The translations under genes and the position numbers were made by a program. This document shows positions 56,923-64,000 of a stretch of 64,000 nucleotides of DNA, in pieces. Positions within the stretch are counted from its first letter, which is position 1; the number at the start of each line of letters is the position of its first letter. The stretch comes from Pseudomonas frederiksbergensis (GTDB taxonomy: Bacteria > Pseudomonadota > Gammaproteobacteria > Pseudomonadales > Pseudomonadaceae): the NCBI RefSeq assembly GCF_003732275.1, contig NZ_MOBM01000039.1, forward strand, positions 675,013 through 739,012, given 5' to 3'. A model generated the notes under the pieces. It was given only the letters and a program-made list of their open reading frames with translations, had not been told where the DNA came from and made no database searches.

Positions 56923-57561
56923 TCAAGCCTTGTTCGTCACCAGCCCCGGCAGCGCATGCACCAGGGCATTGATGGCAAAACCGATGAACATTACCCCGCA
57001 CAACCGGGTGATCGCCAGTTCATGGCGCTGATACAACGTGCGCACCTGACGCGCACCGACGATGCCTATGAGGATAGCGTAGGCCATCAGGCCACCGACG
57101 AAGCTCAAGACGATCAACCATGGCAGCATCGACCAATGCAGCAATTCTGCACGGCTGGACAGCAGCGCAGTAAAGGTCGCCACCGCCACCGGGTATGCCT
57201 TGGGGTTGGTCAGGCCGAACATGATGCCGTGCCAGAATGGCTGCCGCGCCGGGCCTTGAGGAGCTTCGGCACTGCCGCGACGAGCCCGCACCGCGCGCAG
57301 GCCCAGCCAGAACAGATAGAGCCCACTGAATACGCCCAGCACATCGAATGCGGTACTGCCGATTTCCCGCGCACCGACAATCGCGATCAGCGCCGTACTG
57401 CACCAGACCACGTCGCCCAGCAAATGCCCACACAGAAACCCCGCTCCGGCCCGCCGCCCGCGCGCCGCGCCGATGCCGAACACCGCCAGCACACCCGGCC
57501 CCGGCGTGATGCCATAAATGAAGCCCGAGGCGAGAACGGCCATTAGCAGCGATGGGGTCAT
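56923..57561 (-). CDS. LysE/RhtB-family exporter
   Basis: A 212-aa membrane protein with about six helices; the opening ASGFIYGITPGPGVLAVFGIGAARGRRAGAGFLCGH is the family signature (ITPGPG). Relatives export amino acids or homoserine lactone-like compounds, but the substrate here is unknown. Located between the diguanylate cyclase and fosA genes, all leftward but with gaps of about 60 bp or more. Confidence 0.88.
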   Translation of the reverse strand: MTPSLLMAVLASGFIYGITPGPGVLAVFGIGAARGRRAGAGFLCGHLLGDVVWCSTALIAIVGAREIGSTAFDVLGVFSGLYLFWLGLRAVRARRGSAEAPQGPARQPFWHGIMFGLTNPKAYPVAVATFTALLSSRAELLHWSMLPWLIVLSFVGGLMAYAILIGIVGARQVRTLYQRHELAITRLCGVMFIGFAINALVHALPGLVTNKA

Positions 57562-57625
57562 GGGAATTCCTGTTGAAACGCCGGATGAATGGACGCAAGT
57601 CTATCTCAGGACCCCGAGCATCGAC

Positions 57626-58042
57626 TCACTGATCGTCGAAGAACTTCATCCCCGCATATGGTCGTTGCCGACAAGCTGCCAGCCGCGACGCCAGATCCCC
57701 GACATGCGCCTCAAGCTTGTGCCCGTCCGGGTCGAGAAAATAGAACGACGCGCCTTCGCTGCGGTTGTCCCGCCATTCCCGCACGTTGGCCGATCGCAGG
57801 CGTTCGACGAACATCGGGAAGTCCGCAGCGCCGATACTGAAGGCGTAATGGGTGTAGTCCGCGGCGGGCGTGGATTCGCGTAGAGGATCGAGAGAAAGGC
57901 ACAACCACAGATTTGGTAATGAGAGATAGGCGCCGGTGTCCCACGTGGCTTCAAGCTGAAGTTGCAGCAGATCGCGATAAAACGCCACGCTGCGGTTCAG
58001 GTCGGTGACGGCGAGGGTCAGGTGGTTAAGGCCGGTTAGCAT
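57626..58042 (-). CDS. fosA: Fosfomycin resistance glutathione transferase FosA
   Basis: A 138-aa vicinal-oxygen-chelate enzyme that opens the fosfomycin epoxide with glutathione. The opening MLTGLNHLTLAVTDL and the metal ligands His7, His65 (YTHYAF) and Glu111 (HKLEAHVGD) are in place, as are the K+-loop/substrate residues in NRSEGASFYFLDPDGH and the C-terminal RQRPYAGMKF. Close to P. aeruginosa FosA (135 aa). Intact and probably functional; chromosomal fosA is normal in pseudomonads. Confidence 0.95.
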   Translation of the reverse strand: MLTGLNHLTLAVTDLNRSVAFYRDLLQLQLEATWDTGAYLSLPNLWLCLSLDPLRESTPAADYTHYAFSIGAADFPMFVERLRSANVREWRDNRSEGASFYFLDPDGHKLEAHVGDLASRLAACRQRPYAGMKFFDDQ

Positions 58043-58137
58043 GGGTTAAGTAACCTTGAGGCTGAGTCCGACCGGAGCGTACAACTTAAACGTCCTTGAG
58101 CGTATAGCCGCTGGGGGTTTGTTGGCTGTGAGTCAGT

Positions 58138-58231
58138 CATCGCGAGCAGGCTCGCTCCCACATTGAATGCGTCGGGCACAGGATTTGTGTCCGACGCCAA
58201 CCCCTTGTGGGAGCGAGCCTGCTCGCGATAG
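58138..58231. repeat. REP inverted pair between fosA and MFS gene
   Basis: 'catcgcgagcaggctcgctc ccaca' and the inverted 'tgtgggagcgagcctgctcg cgata' enclose about 45 bp. Both arms are unaltered copies of the REP core. Confidence 0.92.
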
Positions 58232-58254
58232 CGTCCGGTCCAGCACCGCAGATT

Positions 58255-59586
58255 TCAGAACTTATCAAGCGTACGCAGCTTCTGCGGCAACCCCCACAGC
58301 AACAACGCAGCGGCGATCAGCGCGGCAACGCCGATGACATACAGGGCCGGCGTGGTGCTGCCGGTCAGGTCCTTGATCCGCCCGACCATGACCGGGCTGA
58401 CGATCCCACCGAACTGGCCGAGGGTGTTGATCACCGCGATCCCGCCAGCAGCACCTGCGCCAGCCCCGGCCAGCAGTTTCGGCGGCAAGGTCCAGAAGCT
58501 GGGGATGGAGGCGATGATTCCGGCACCGAGCAAGCCCAGCGCGACAATCAGGAAGGTCGTGTGGTTAGCGAAGATCCCTGCGCTGAAGAACCCCACCGCG
58601 CCTACCGCCACCAGACCTGCGACAAACTTGCGCCGCTCGCCGGTGGCATCGGACAACCGCCCGATCACCACCATGCTGATGGCGCCGCAGACATAGGGAA
58701 TGGCGGTCAGCAAGCCGATCATCACCGGGCTCTCGGTGCCGGCACTGCGGATCAGTTGCGGGGCCCAGAAGTTCAAGCCGTAGGACGCCACCTGAATCAG
58801 AAAGTAGATCAGCCCCAGCATCAGGAAACCTGGAATCCGCAAGGCTGCCAGCAAGGAACCGCCGCTCTTGTGCGGTTCGTGGTGAGCGATTCGGCTGGCG
58901 AGCAGGGTCTTCTCCGACGGCGTCAGCCAATGGGCGTCTTCGATGCGGTCCTTAAGCAAGGTCAGCACCAACAAACCGAGGCCGATGCAAGGCACGCCAC
59001 CGAGCAGAAACAGCCAATGCCAGCCGCGCATGTCAAGGAAGCCATCCAGGTGTTGCAGCACCAGCCCGGAGAACGGTGCGCCAACCAGCCCGGCAAACGC
59101 CGACGCGAGAAACAGCATCGAGGTGATGCGCCCGCGATAGTGCTGCGGGAACCACAGCGTCAGGTAATACAGCACGCCGGGGGCGAAACCCGCTTCCATC
59201 GCGCCGATCACAAAGCGTAGGGCGTAGAACTGCCATTCGCTGTTGACGAAAACCATGGCCGCGGTGGCGATACCCCAGGACATCATGATCCGGGCGATCC
59301 AGCGCCGCGCACCGACCTTGTAGAGCATCATGTTGCTCGGCACTTCGAAGATCACGTAACCGACCACAAACAGCCCGGCGCCGAGGCCGTAAGCGGTGTC
59401 GCTCAGGCTCAGGTCGGTCTGCAACTGGAACTTGGCGAAGCTGATGTTGATGCGGTCGAAAAACGCGAACAGGTAGCAGACCATGATCAACGGCATCAGT
59501 CGCCAGGCGACTTTGCGGACCAGGGCTTTTTCGGCGTCGTGGCTAACGGACGGGCTCGCGCCCGCCTCCAATACATTGAGGCTCAT
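58255..59586 (-). CDS. MFS transporter (anion/metabolite:H+ symporter type)
   Basis: A 443-aa major facilitator with 12 expected helices, of the ACS/phthalate-permease-type group: MPLIMVCYLFAFFDRINISFAKFQLQTDL at the N-terminus and the GLFVVGYVIFEVPSNMMLYKVGAR motif. Relatives import carboxylic acids such as glucarate, phthalate or tartrate. Start 59586 follows GGAGAAACACT; an ATG 24 bp earlier lacks an RBS. Its position next to an HMG-CoA lyase-type enzyme and CoA-transferase suggests uptake of the acid they degrade. Confidence 0.88.
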   Translation of the reverse strand: MSLNVLEAGASPSVSHDAEKALVRKVAWRLMPLIMVCYLFAFFDRINISFAKFQLQTDLSLSDTAYGLGAGLFVVGYVIFEVPSNMMLYKVGARRWIARIMMSWGIATAAMVFVNSEWQFYALRFVIGAMEAGFAPGVLYYLTLWFPQHYRGRITSMLFLASAFAGLVGAPFSGLVLQHLDGFLDMRGWHWLFLLGGVPCIGLGLLVLTLLKDRIEDAHWLTPSEKTLLASRIAHHEPHKSGGSLLAALRIPGFLMLGLIYFLIQVASYGLNFWAPQLIRSAGTESPVMIGLLTAIPYVCGAISMVVIGRLSDATGERRKFVAGLVAVGAVGFFSAGIFANHTTFLIVALGLLGAGIIASIPSFWTLPPKLLAGAGAGAAGGIAVINTLGQFGGIVSPVMVGRIKDLTGSTTPALYVIGVAALIAAALLLWGLPQKLRTLDKF

Positions 59587-59665
59587 AGTGTTTCTCCAGA
59601 TGGACTTCACGAGGGAGTCCCGATTGTTTTTGTTGTCTGGTTGAGGTGTTCAGTGAACGCTTTTC

Positions 59666-59757
59666 TGTGGGAGCGAGCCTGCTCGCGATAGCGGTGCCTC
59701 AGTCGACATCCATGCTGGATGTGACTCAGTCATCGCGAGCAGGCTCGCTCCCACAGG
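59666..59757. repeat. REP inverted pair
   Basis: 'tgtgggagcgagcctgctcg cgata' and the inverted 'catcgcgagcaggctcgctc ccaca' in the gap between the MFS and HMGL-type genes. Arms are identical to those at 58138-58231, in opposite order. Confidence 0.92.
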
Positions 59758-59768
59758 GATTTCAGGGA

Positions 59769-60695
59769 TCAGGAAGGTGTGGGGTGCAGGTCGCAATTGC
59801 GCCCGGCCTTGGCGAGTTGCCCGTGCACTTCGTGACTCAGCAATGCGGGTAACCCTCGGGACAACTTCAGCAACAACGGCAGATCGATGCCGGTGTGAAT
59901 ACCGATTTCATCGCACAGGTTGACCAGATCTTCAGTGCAGATATTGCCCGAAGCACCCGGTGCAAACGGGCAACCGCCAAGGCCACCGAGGGCCGCGTCG
60001 AAGCGTCGGGCTCCGGCCTCGTAGGCGGCCAGGACGTTGCACAGACCGAGGCCGCGAGTGTTGTGAAAATGCAAGGTCAGATCCGCCGGCGAAATCCGCT
60101 GCAAGACTCTGCGCACCAGCCGATCGACCTGACGCGGATTGGCCATGCCGGTGGTGTCAGCCAGGGTAATGCCCTTGATCCCGAGTTCCTGATAGGCGTC
60201 GACGATTTGCAGCATTCGGTCCTCATCGATCCTGCCTTCGAACGGGCAACCGAAGGTCGTGGCGATGCTGCCGTTGAGCCGCACCTGGGTGCCGCGAACG
60301 AATTCAACGATCTCGCCAAACGCCGCCAATGACACCTCGCAGCGCATCCGCATATTCGCCAGGTTGTGGGTCTGGCTAGCGGACATCACCAGATTCAGCT
60401 CATCGGCCCCCGAATCCAGCGCTCGTTGTGCGCCTTTGAGGTTGGGGATCAATGCGACATAGATCACGCCCGGCCGTCGGGCGATACCCTTGAACACTGG
60501 CTCGCCATCGCGCAGCGCTGGAATGGCCTTGGGCGAAACGAACGAGCCTGCTTCGATGCGGCTGAACCCCGCCAGCGACAACTGATCGATCAGCGCAATC
60601 TTGTCGACGGTTTCGACCCAAGTCGGCTCGATCTGCAAGCCATCACGAGGGGAGACTTCCTGGACGATCAGTGTCTCGGAATAATCAGTGATCAT
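59769..60695 (-). CDS. Hydroxymethylglutaryl-CoA lyase family enzyme
   Basis: A 308-aa HMGL-like TIM-barrel enzyme. Visible: VSPRDGLQIEP (catalytic Asp/Arg), IEAGSFVSPKAIPAL, ATTFGCPFEGRI, LADTTGMANP, LHFHNTRGLGLCNVLAAYEAG (metal-binding His pair) and the flexible loop GGLGGCPFAPGASGNICTEDLV with the active-site Cys. HMG-CoA lyase splits HMG-CoA into acetyl-CoA and acetoacetate; other HMGL-like lyases use citramalyl-type CoA esters. The stop of the CoA-transferase gene overlaps its start by 4 bp, so the pair is translated together and likely acts in sequence. Confidence 0.87.
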   Translation of the reverse strand: MITDYSETLIVQEVSPRDGLQIEPTWVETVDKIALIDQLSLAGFSRIEAGSFVSPKAIPALRDGEPVFKGIARRPGVIYVALIPNLKGAQRALDSGADELNLVMSASQTHNLANMRMRCEVSLAAFGEIVEFVRGTQVRLNGSIATTFGCPFEGRIDEDRMLQIVDAYQELGIKGITLADTTGMANPRQVDRLVRRVLQRISPADLTLHFHNTRGLGLCNVLAAYEAGARRFDAALGGLGGCPFAPGASGNICTEDLVNLCDEIGIHTGIDLPLLLKLSRGLPALLSHEVHGQLAKAGRNCDLHPTPS

Positions 60696-61885
60696 TGCAC
60701 CACCCCCTCAGCTTTCAGCCGTTCGATGTCCTGGTCAGTCAGGCCCAGCCCCGCGAGGATGCCGTCGGTGTGCTGACCCAGACTCGGTCCCGACCAGTTC
60801 ACGCCGCCGGGGGTCTCGGACATTTTCGGTACGATGCCCGGCATCTTCACCGTGGCGCCGCCGGGCAGTTCGGCGCTGAGCAGCATGCCCCGCGCCTGGT
60901 AGTGAGGATCGGCGACGATATCTGCCACCGAATAGATGCGGCCGGCCGGGACTTCGGCGGCTTCCAGGGCCGACAGCACTTCGTCGATGGGCAGGCTGCT
61001 GGTCCAGTGAGTGATGGCGGCGTCGAGCACATTACTTTTGGCGGCGCGGCCATCGTTATGAGCAAATTCTGGTGCTTCGGCCAGGTCAACCCGGCCGATT
61101 ACCGCCATCAGGCGCTTATAGATAGGGTCACTGTTGCCGGCGATCACCACATAGGCGCCGTCGGCAGTCAGGTAAGTATTGGATGGCGCGATGCCTGGCA
61201 ATGCCCCGCCGCTGCGCTCACGAACATGGCCAAGCATGTCGTATTCCGGCACCAGACTTTCCATCACATTGAACACGCTTTCGGCCAAAGACACATCCAC
61301 CACCTGCCCGCCGCCCTGCCCGGTCTTGACCCGCAGCAGCGACATCAAGGCGCCGATCACCGCATGCAGCGAGGCCAAGGAGTCGCCGAGGCTGACACCG
61401 ACCCGAGCCGGCGGTGAACCGGGGGTGCCGGTGGTGTAGCGAATCCCGCCCATGGCCTCGCCGATCGCACCGAAACCCGGACGATCACGGTACGGGCCGG
61501 TCTGGCCATAACCGGAAATGCGCACCAGTGTCAGGTTGGGATTGAGAGCATGTAACACGTCCCAGCCCAGGCCGAGTTTTTCCAGGGCGCCGGGGCGCAG
61601 GTTTTCGATCAGCACATCGGCGTCGGTCGCCAGTTGCTTGACCAGCTCGATGCCTTCCGGGGATTTCAGATTCAGTGCCAGGGATTTCTTGTTTCGCGAT
61701 TGCAGGTACCACCACAGCGAAGTGCCTTCGTGCAGCTTGCGCCATTTGCGCAGGGGATCGCCCTGGCCCATGGCTTCGATCTTGATCACTTCGGCGCCGA
61801 ACTCGGCGAGCATGCGCGCCGCGAATGGCGCGGCGATCAGTGTGCCGATCTCGATCACTTTGATTGCACTCAAAGGGGCAGTCAT
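60692..61885 (-). CDS. CaiB/BaiF (family III) CoA-transferase
   Basis: A 397-aa CoA-transferase. The start LSAIKVIEIGTLIAAPFAARMLAEFGAEVIKIE and DVLIENLRPGALEKLGLGWDVL are family signatures; the catalytic Asp lies in VGVSLGDSLASLHAV. Probably activates a short organic acid (for example 3-hydroxy-3-methylglutarate or itaconate/citramalate type) to its CoA ester for the overlapping lyase; the substrate is inference. Divergent from no gene; the gap to the LysR gene carries a REP pair. Confidence 0.9.
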   Translation of the reverse strand: MTAPLSAIKVIEIGTLIAAPFAARMLAEFGAEVIKIEAMGQGDPLRKWRKLHEGTSLWWYLQSRNKKSLALNLKSPEGIELVKQLATDADVLIENLRPGALEKLGLGWDVLHALNPNLTLVRISGYGQTGPYRDRPGFGAIGEAMGGIRYTTGTPGSPPARVGVSLGDSLASLHAVIGALMSLLRVKTGQGGGQVVDVSLAESVFNVMESLVPEYDMLGHVRERSGGALPGIAPSNTYLTADGAYVVIAGNSDPIYKRLMAVIGRVDLAEAPEFAHNDGRAAKSNVLDAAITHWTSSLPIDEVLSALEAAEVPAGRIYSVADIVADPHYQARGMLLSAELPGGATVKMPGIVPKMSETPGGVNWSGPSLGQHTDGILAGLGLTDQDIERLKAEGVVQ

Positions 61886-62021
61886 CGCGGGGTACCTCTT
61901 GTTCTTGGAATATGAGCCAAGGCTAGAGGACCGAGGGGCAAGGAATCCAACCTTCAGTTGGCAACGACCGTTCGCGAGACGCGAATGCTCGGCAGCAGAA
62001 TTGCCGCGACCTTAAGTCCGC

Positions 62022-62098
62022 CATCGCGAGCAGGCTCGCTCCCACAGGGGATTTGTGAACACCGAAGATCAATGTGGGAGCGAGCCTGCTCGCGATGA
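62022..62098. repeat. REP inverted pair between CoA-transferase and LysR genes
   Basis: 'catcgcgagcaggctcgctc ccaca' and inverted 'tgtgggagcgagcctgctcg cgatg' with about 27 bp between. Sits downstream of the leftward lysR-type gene. Confidence 0.92.
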
Positions 62099-62123
62099 GG
62101 CCAACCCATTTAATAGAGAACTG

Positions 62124-63032
62124 TCAGACCACCCCGCGCAACTGCTCAAACAACATCCGGCTCACCGGCGACAGCCTCGCTTCATCACGCACCACCAGAA
62201 TCAACGCACGATCCGACCAGTCATCCGTCAGCGGTACCGCGTGTAAACCCAGCGCCCGGCCAAACAGTTCGTAAGCCTTTTGCGGCAGGATGCCGATGCC
62301 CATGTTGGCCTGGACCATCCGGCACATGGCATCGAACCCCGGCACATGAATCCGCAGCCTCAGCACCTTGCCGGCCTTGCGCGCGGCCGCATGGGTGCGC
62401 ATGTTGATGGAACTGGCGGCGTGCAAGCCGACGTAATCGCTGTCCAGCGTGTCGGCAAAAGCCAGGGTCGAACGACTCGCCAACGGATGATCGGGCGGCA
62501 TCAACACCATCAGTTTGTCCCGGCGATAAAGAACACTGTGCAGGCCTTTGACGTCACTGTCGCTGGAACAAATCCCGAGGTCCGCGACGCCATCGAGCAC
62601 ACCTTGAATCACCCCACTGCTGGGGCGTTCTTCGAGGTCGGTCTTGACCTGCGGATGGCGCTCGGAAAAGTCTCGCAGGTCTTCGGGCAGGAACTGAATG
62701 ATCGCCGACAGATTGGCAAGCATCCGCACATAACCGCGTACCCCGTGACTATGTTCGCCCAGTTCGAGGCCCATTTTCTCGACGTTGAACAGCATCTGCC
62801 GGGCGTGGTGCAACAGGGTTTCGCCGGCTGGCGTCAGGGTCATGCCTTTGGCCTGGCGCACGAACAAGCTGATGCCCAGCGCCTCCTCCAACTCCATCAA
62901 GCGCTTGCTGGCCGCCGACACCGCAATCGCTTCACGGGCGGCGGCACGGGTCAAGGTGCCCTCTTCATGGACAGCGACGAACAGTTGGAGAGTGATCAGG
63001 TCGAGGCGGCGAATCAGGCTTTTTTGCAGCAT
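62124..63032 (-). CDS. LysR-family transcriptional regulator
   Basis: A 302-aa regulator with N-terminal winged HTH (LDLITLQLFVAVHEEGTLTRAAAREAIAVSAASKRLMELEEALG) and a periplasmic-binding-protein-like effector domain from about residue 93. A distinct SSDSDVKGLHSVLYRRDKLMVLMPPDHPLA segment contacts the effector. Likely controls the adjacent CaiB-HMGL-MFS set and perhaps the alcohol dehydrogenase, although it is co-directional and not divergent, so this is inference. Confidence 0.9.
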   Translation of the reverse strand: MLQKSLIRRLDLITLQLFVAVHEEGTLTRAAAREAIAVSAASKRLMELEEALGISLFVRQAKGMTLTPAGETLLHHARQMLFNVEKMGLELGEHSHGVRGYVRMLANLSAIIQFLPEDLRDFSERHPQVKTDLEERPSSGVIQGVLDGVADLGICSSDSDVKGLHSVLYRRDKLMVLMPPDHPLASRSTLAFADTLDSDYVGLHAASSINMRTHAAARKAGKVLRLRIHVPGFDAMCRMVQANMGIGILPQKAYELFGRALGLHAVPLTDDWSDRALILVVRDEARLSPVSRMLFEQLRGVV

Positions 63033-63102
63033 CAGGCACTCGGCAATGTCGGCTCGGACGAGATCGCAGCATAGCGTTCTTTGCGTCCGAACCGTGCCCT
63101 GG

Positions 63103-64000
63103 TTAAAACGCGCTGCGGAAAATCTCCTCGATCTGCCGCTGATCCGCCTTCCGTGGATTGGTCAGTCCACAGGCGTCTTTCAGGGCATTGCCGGCAAGCA
63201 CCGGGATGTCGTTGAGCCGGGCACCGAGCTCGCGTAAACCGGCGGGGATTTCCACGTCCTTGGCCAGGTTGCGAATGGCTGCGATCGCTGCTTGAGCGCC
63301 CTCTTCCGGGCTGAACCCGCGAACGTCTGCGCCCATCGCACGGGCAACATCGGTCAGGCGGTCGGCGCAGACCAGCGCGTTGAAACTTTGCACATGAGGC
63401 AGCAACACCGCATTGCACACTCCATGGGGCAAGTCGTAGAACCCGCCCAATTGGTGGGCCATGGCGTGGACATATCCCAAGGACGCATTGTTGAACGCCA
63501 TACCCGCGAGGAACTGCGCGTAAGCCATGTTTTCCCGCGCAATCATGTCACTGCCGTCGCGTACGGCCAGGCGCAGGTTATTGCTGATCAAGGTGATGGC
63601 TTTCAGCGCACAGGCATCGGTAATCGGGTTGGCTGCCGTGGAAACGTAGGCTTCGATGGCGTGGGTCAGTGCGTCCATGCCGGTGGCGGCAGTCAGGCTC
63701 TTGGGCATGGCGACCATCAGCGCCGGATCGTTGACTGACAGCAGCGGTGTGACGTTGCGATCGACGATGGCCATTTTCACGTGACGGGATTCGTCGGTGA
63801 TGATGCAAAAACGGGTCATCTCGCTGGCGGTACCGGCGGTGGTGTTGATCGCGATCAACGGCATTTGCGGTTTGGCCGACTGATCGACACCTTCGTAGTC
63901 ACGAATCGTCCCACCGTTCGTGGCGCACAAGGCGATGCCCTTGGCGCAGTCGTGAGGCGAACCACCGCCCAGAGACACCACGAAATCACAGCAACTTTCC
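63103..64000 (-). CDS. Iron-containing alcohol dehydrogenase (5' end beyond window)
   Basis: The C-terminal about 299 residues of a group III Fe-dependent alcohol dehydrogenase; the N-terminal NAD-binding part starts outside the window. Seen: VVSLGGGSPHDCAKGIAL (nucleotide site), TTAGTASEMTRF, and the metal ligands Asp and His in GMDALTHAIEAYVS plus His residues in GYVHAMAHQLGGFYDLPHG. Resembles the YiaY/MDH-type enzymes common in Pseudomonas (about 380 aa). Substrate unknown. About 70 bp upstream of the LysR gene, same strand. Confidence 0.9.
   Translation of the reverse strand, partial: ESCCDFVVSLGGGSPHDCAKGIALCATNGGTIRDYEGVDQSAKPQMPLIAINTTAGTASEMTRFCIITDESRHVKMAIVDRNVTPLLSVNDPALMVAMPKSLTAATGMDALTHAIEAYVSTAANPITDACALKAITLISNNLRLAVRDGSDMIARENMAYAQFLAGMAFNNASLGYVHAMAHQLGGFYDLPHGVCNAVLLPHVQSFNALVCADRLTDVARAMGADVRGFSPEEGAQAAIAAIRNLAKDVEIPAGLRELGARLNDIPVLAGNALKDACGLTNPRKADQRQIEEIFRSAF

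Noticed and set aside
58138..62098. CRISPR-like array suggested by repeated 'gtgggagcgagcctgctcgc' units.
   Set aside because: The units come as inverted pairs at irregular kilobase spacing between genes. They are REP elements, not direct repeats with equal spacers, and no cas gene is present.

Overview
The window reads as chromosome of a fluorescent pseudomonad (Pseudomonas fluorescens group). Supports are the GC-rich coding sequence, Pseudomonas-type gene sets (algU-mucA-mucB-mucD, tctDE/opdH/tctCBA, nadB-ygfX-sdhE, phaG, fosA) and at least eight paired REP elements carrying the 'gtgggagcgagcctgctcgcga' type core. No phage, transposase or CRISPR array was found.

Layout. (1) 1-7.9 kb: housekeeping block purC(partial)-MBL hydrolase-bamC-dapA leftward, gcvR-like and bcp rightward, then an AI-2E family permease, a TusA-like protein and a BepA-like M48 protease. 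(2) 7.9-16.6 kb: envelope-stress operon algU-mucA-mucB-mucD (no mucC) with two AlgU-type promoters, then nadB, ygfX/sdhE, ygfZ and an HDOD protein. (3) 16.7-24.3 kb: tricarboxylate uptake, i.e. two-component system TctDE, porin OpdH, transporter TctCBA and an AbrB-type membrane protein; three tandem 11-mers in the divergent tctD/opdH region look like the TctD operator. (4) 24.4-27.4 kb: ung, an enoyl-CoA hydratase/isomerase and two paralogous tyrosine-rich lipoproteins. (5) 27.4-37.6 kb: a guanidine-assimilation operon. A sigma54-like promoter and a guanidine-I (ykkC) riboswitch precede an ABC transporter, two DUF1989 proteins (carboxyguanidine deiminase subunits), a biotin-dependent 'urea' (most likely guanidine) carboxylase and an allophanate hydrolase. 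The carboxylase gene carries a REP pair in frame. (6) 37.7-40.1 kb: CWC protein, rsuA-type pseudouridine synthase, phaG, tRNA-Gly(CCC).

(7) 40.1-48.8 kb: a candidate genomic island. The 3' end of tRNA-Gly plus its downstream terminator is duplicated, diverged, at 48727-48823. Between the copies lie a Fic protein with five upstream motif copies, a membrane protein, a five-gene leftward cytochrome oxidase cluster with a di-heme subunit II, and a small hypothetical. Three of these transcription units have a sigmaS-like CTATACT -10 box. No integrase is present, so it would be an old or decayed island. (8) 48.9-57.6 kb: accessory genes: hicAB toxin-antitoxin, tam, small lipoproteins, two AidA/PixA-family proteins, an orphan HsdR-N nuclease, low-affinity iron permease-like protein, DUF4142 and KGG stress proteins, a PAS-GAF-GGDEF diguanylate cyclase and a LysE exporter. 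(9) 57.6-64 kb: fosA, then an MFS transporter, HMG-CoA lyase family enzyme, CaiB/BaiF CoA-transferase, LysR regulator and a partial iron-containing alcohol dehydrogenase, with REP pairs in the gaps.

All functional calls come from reading translated sequence and motifs; no database search was run.
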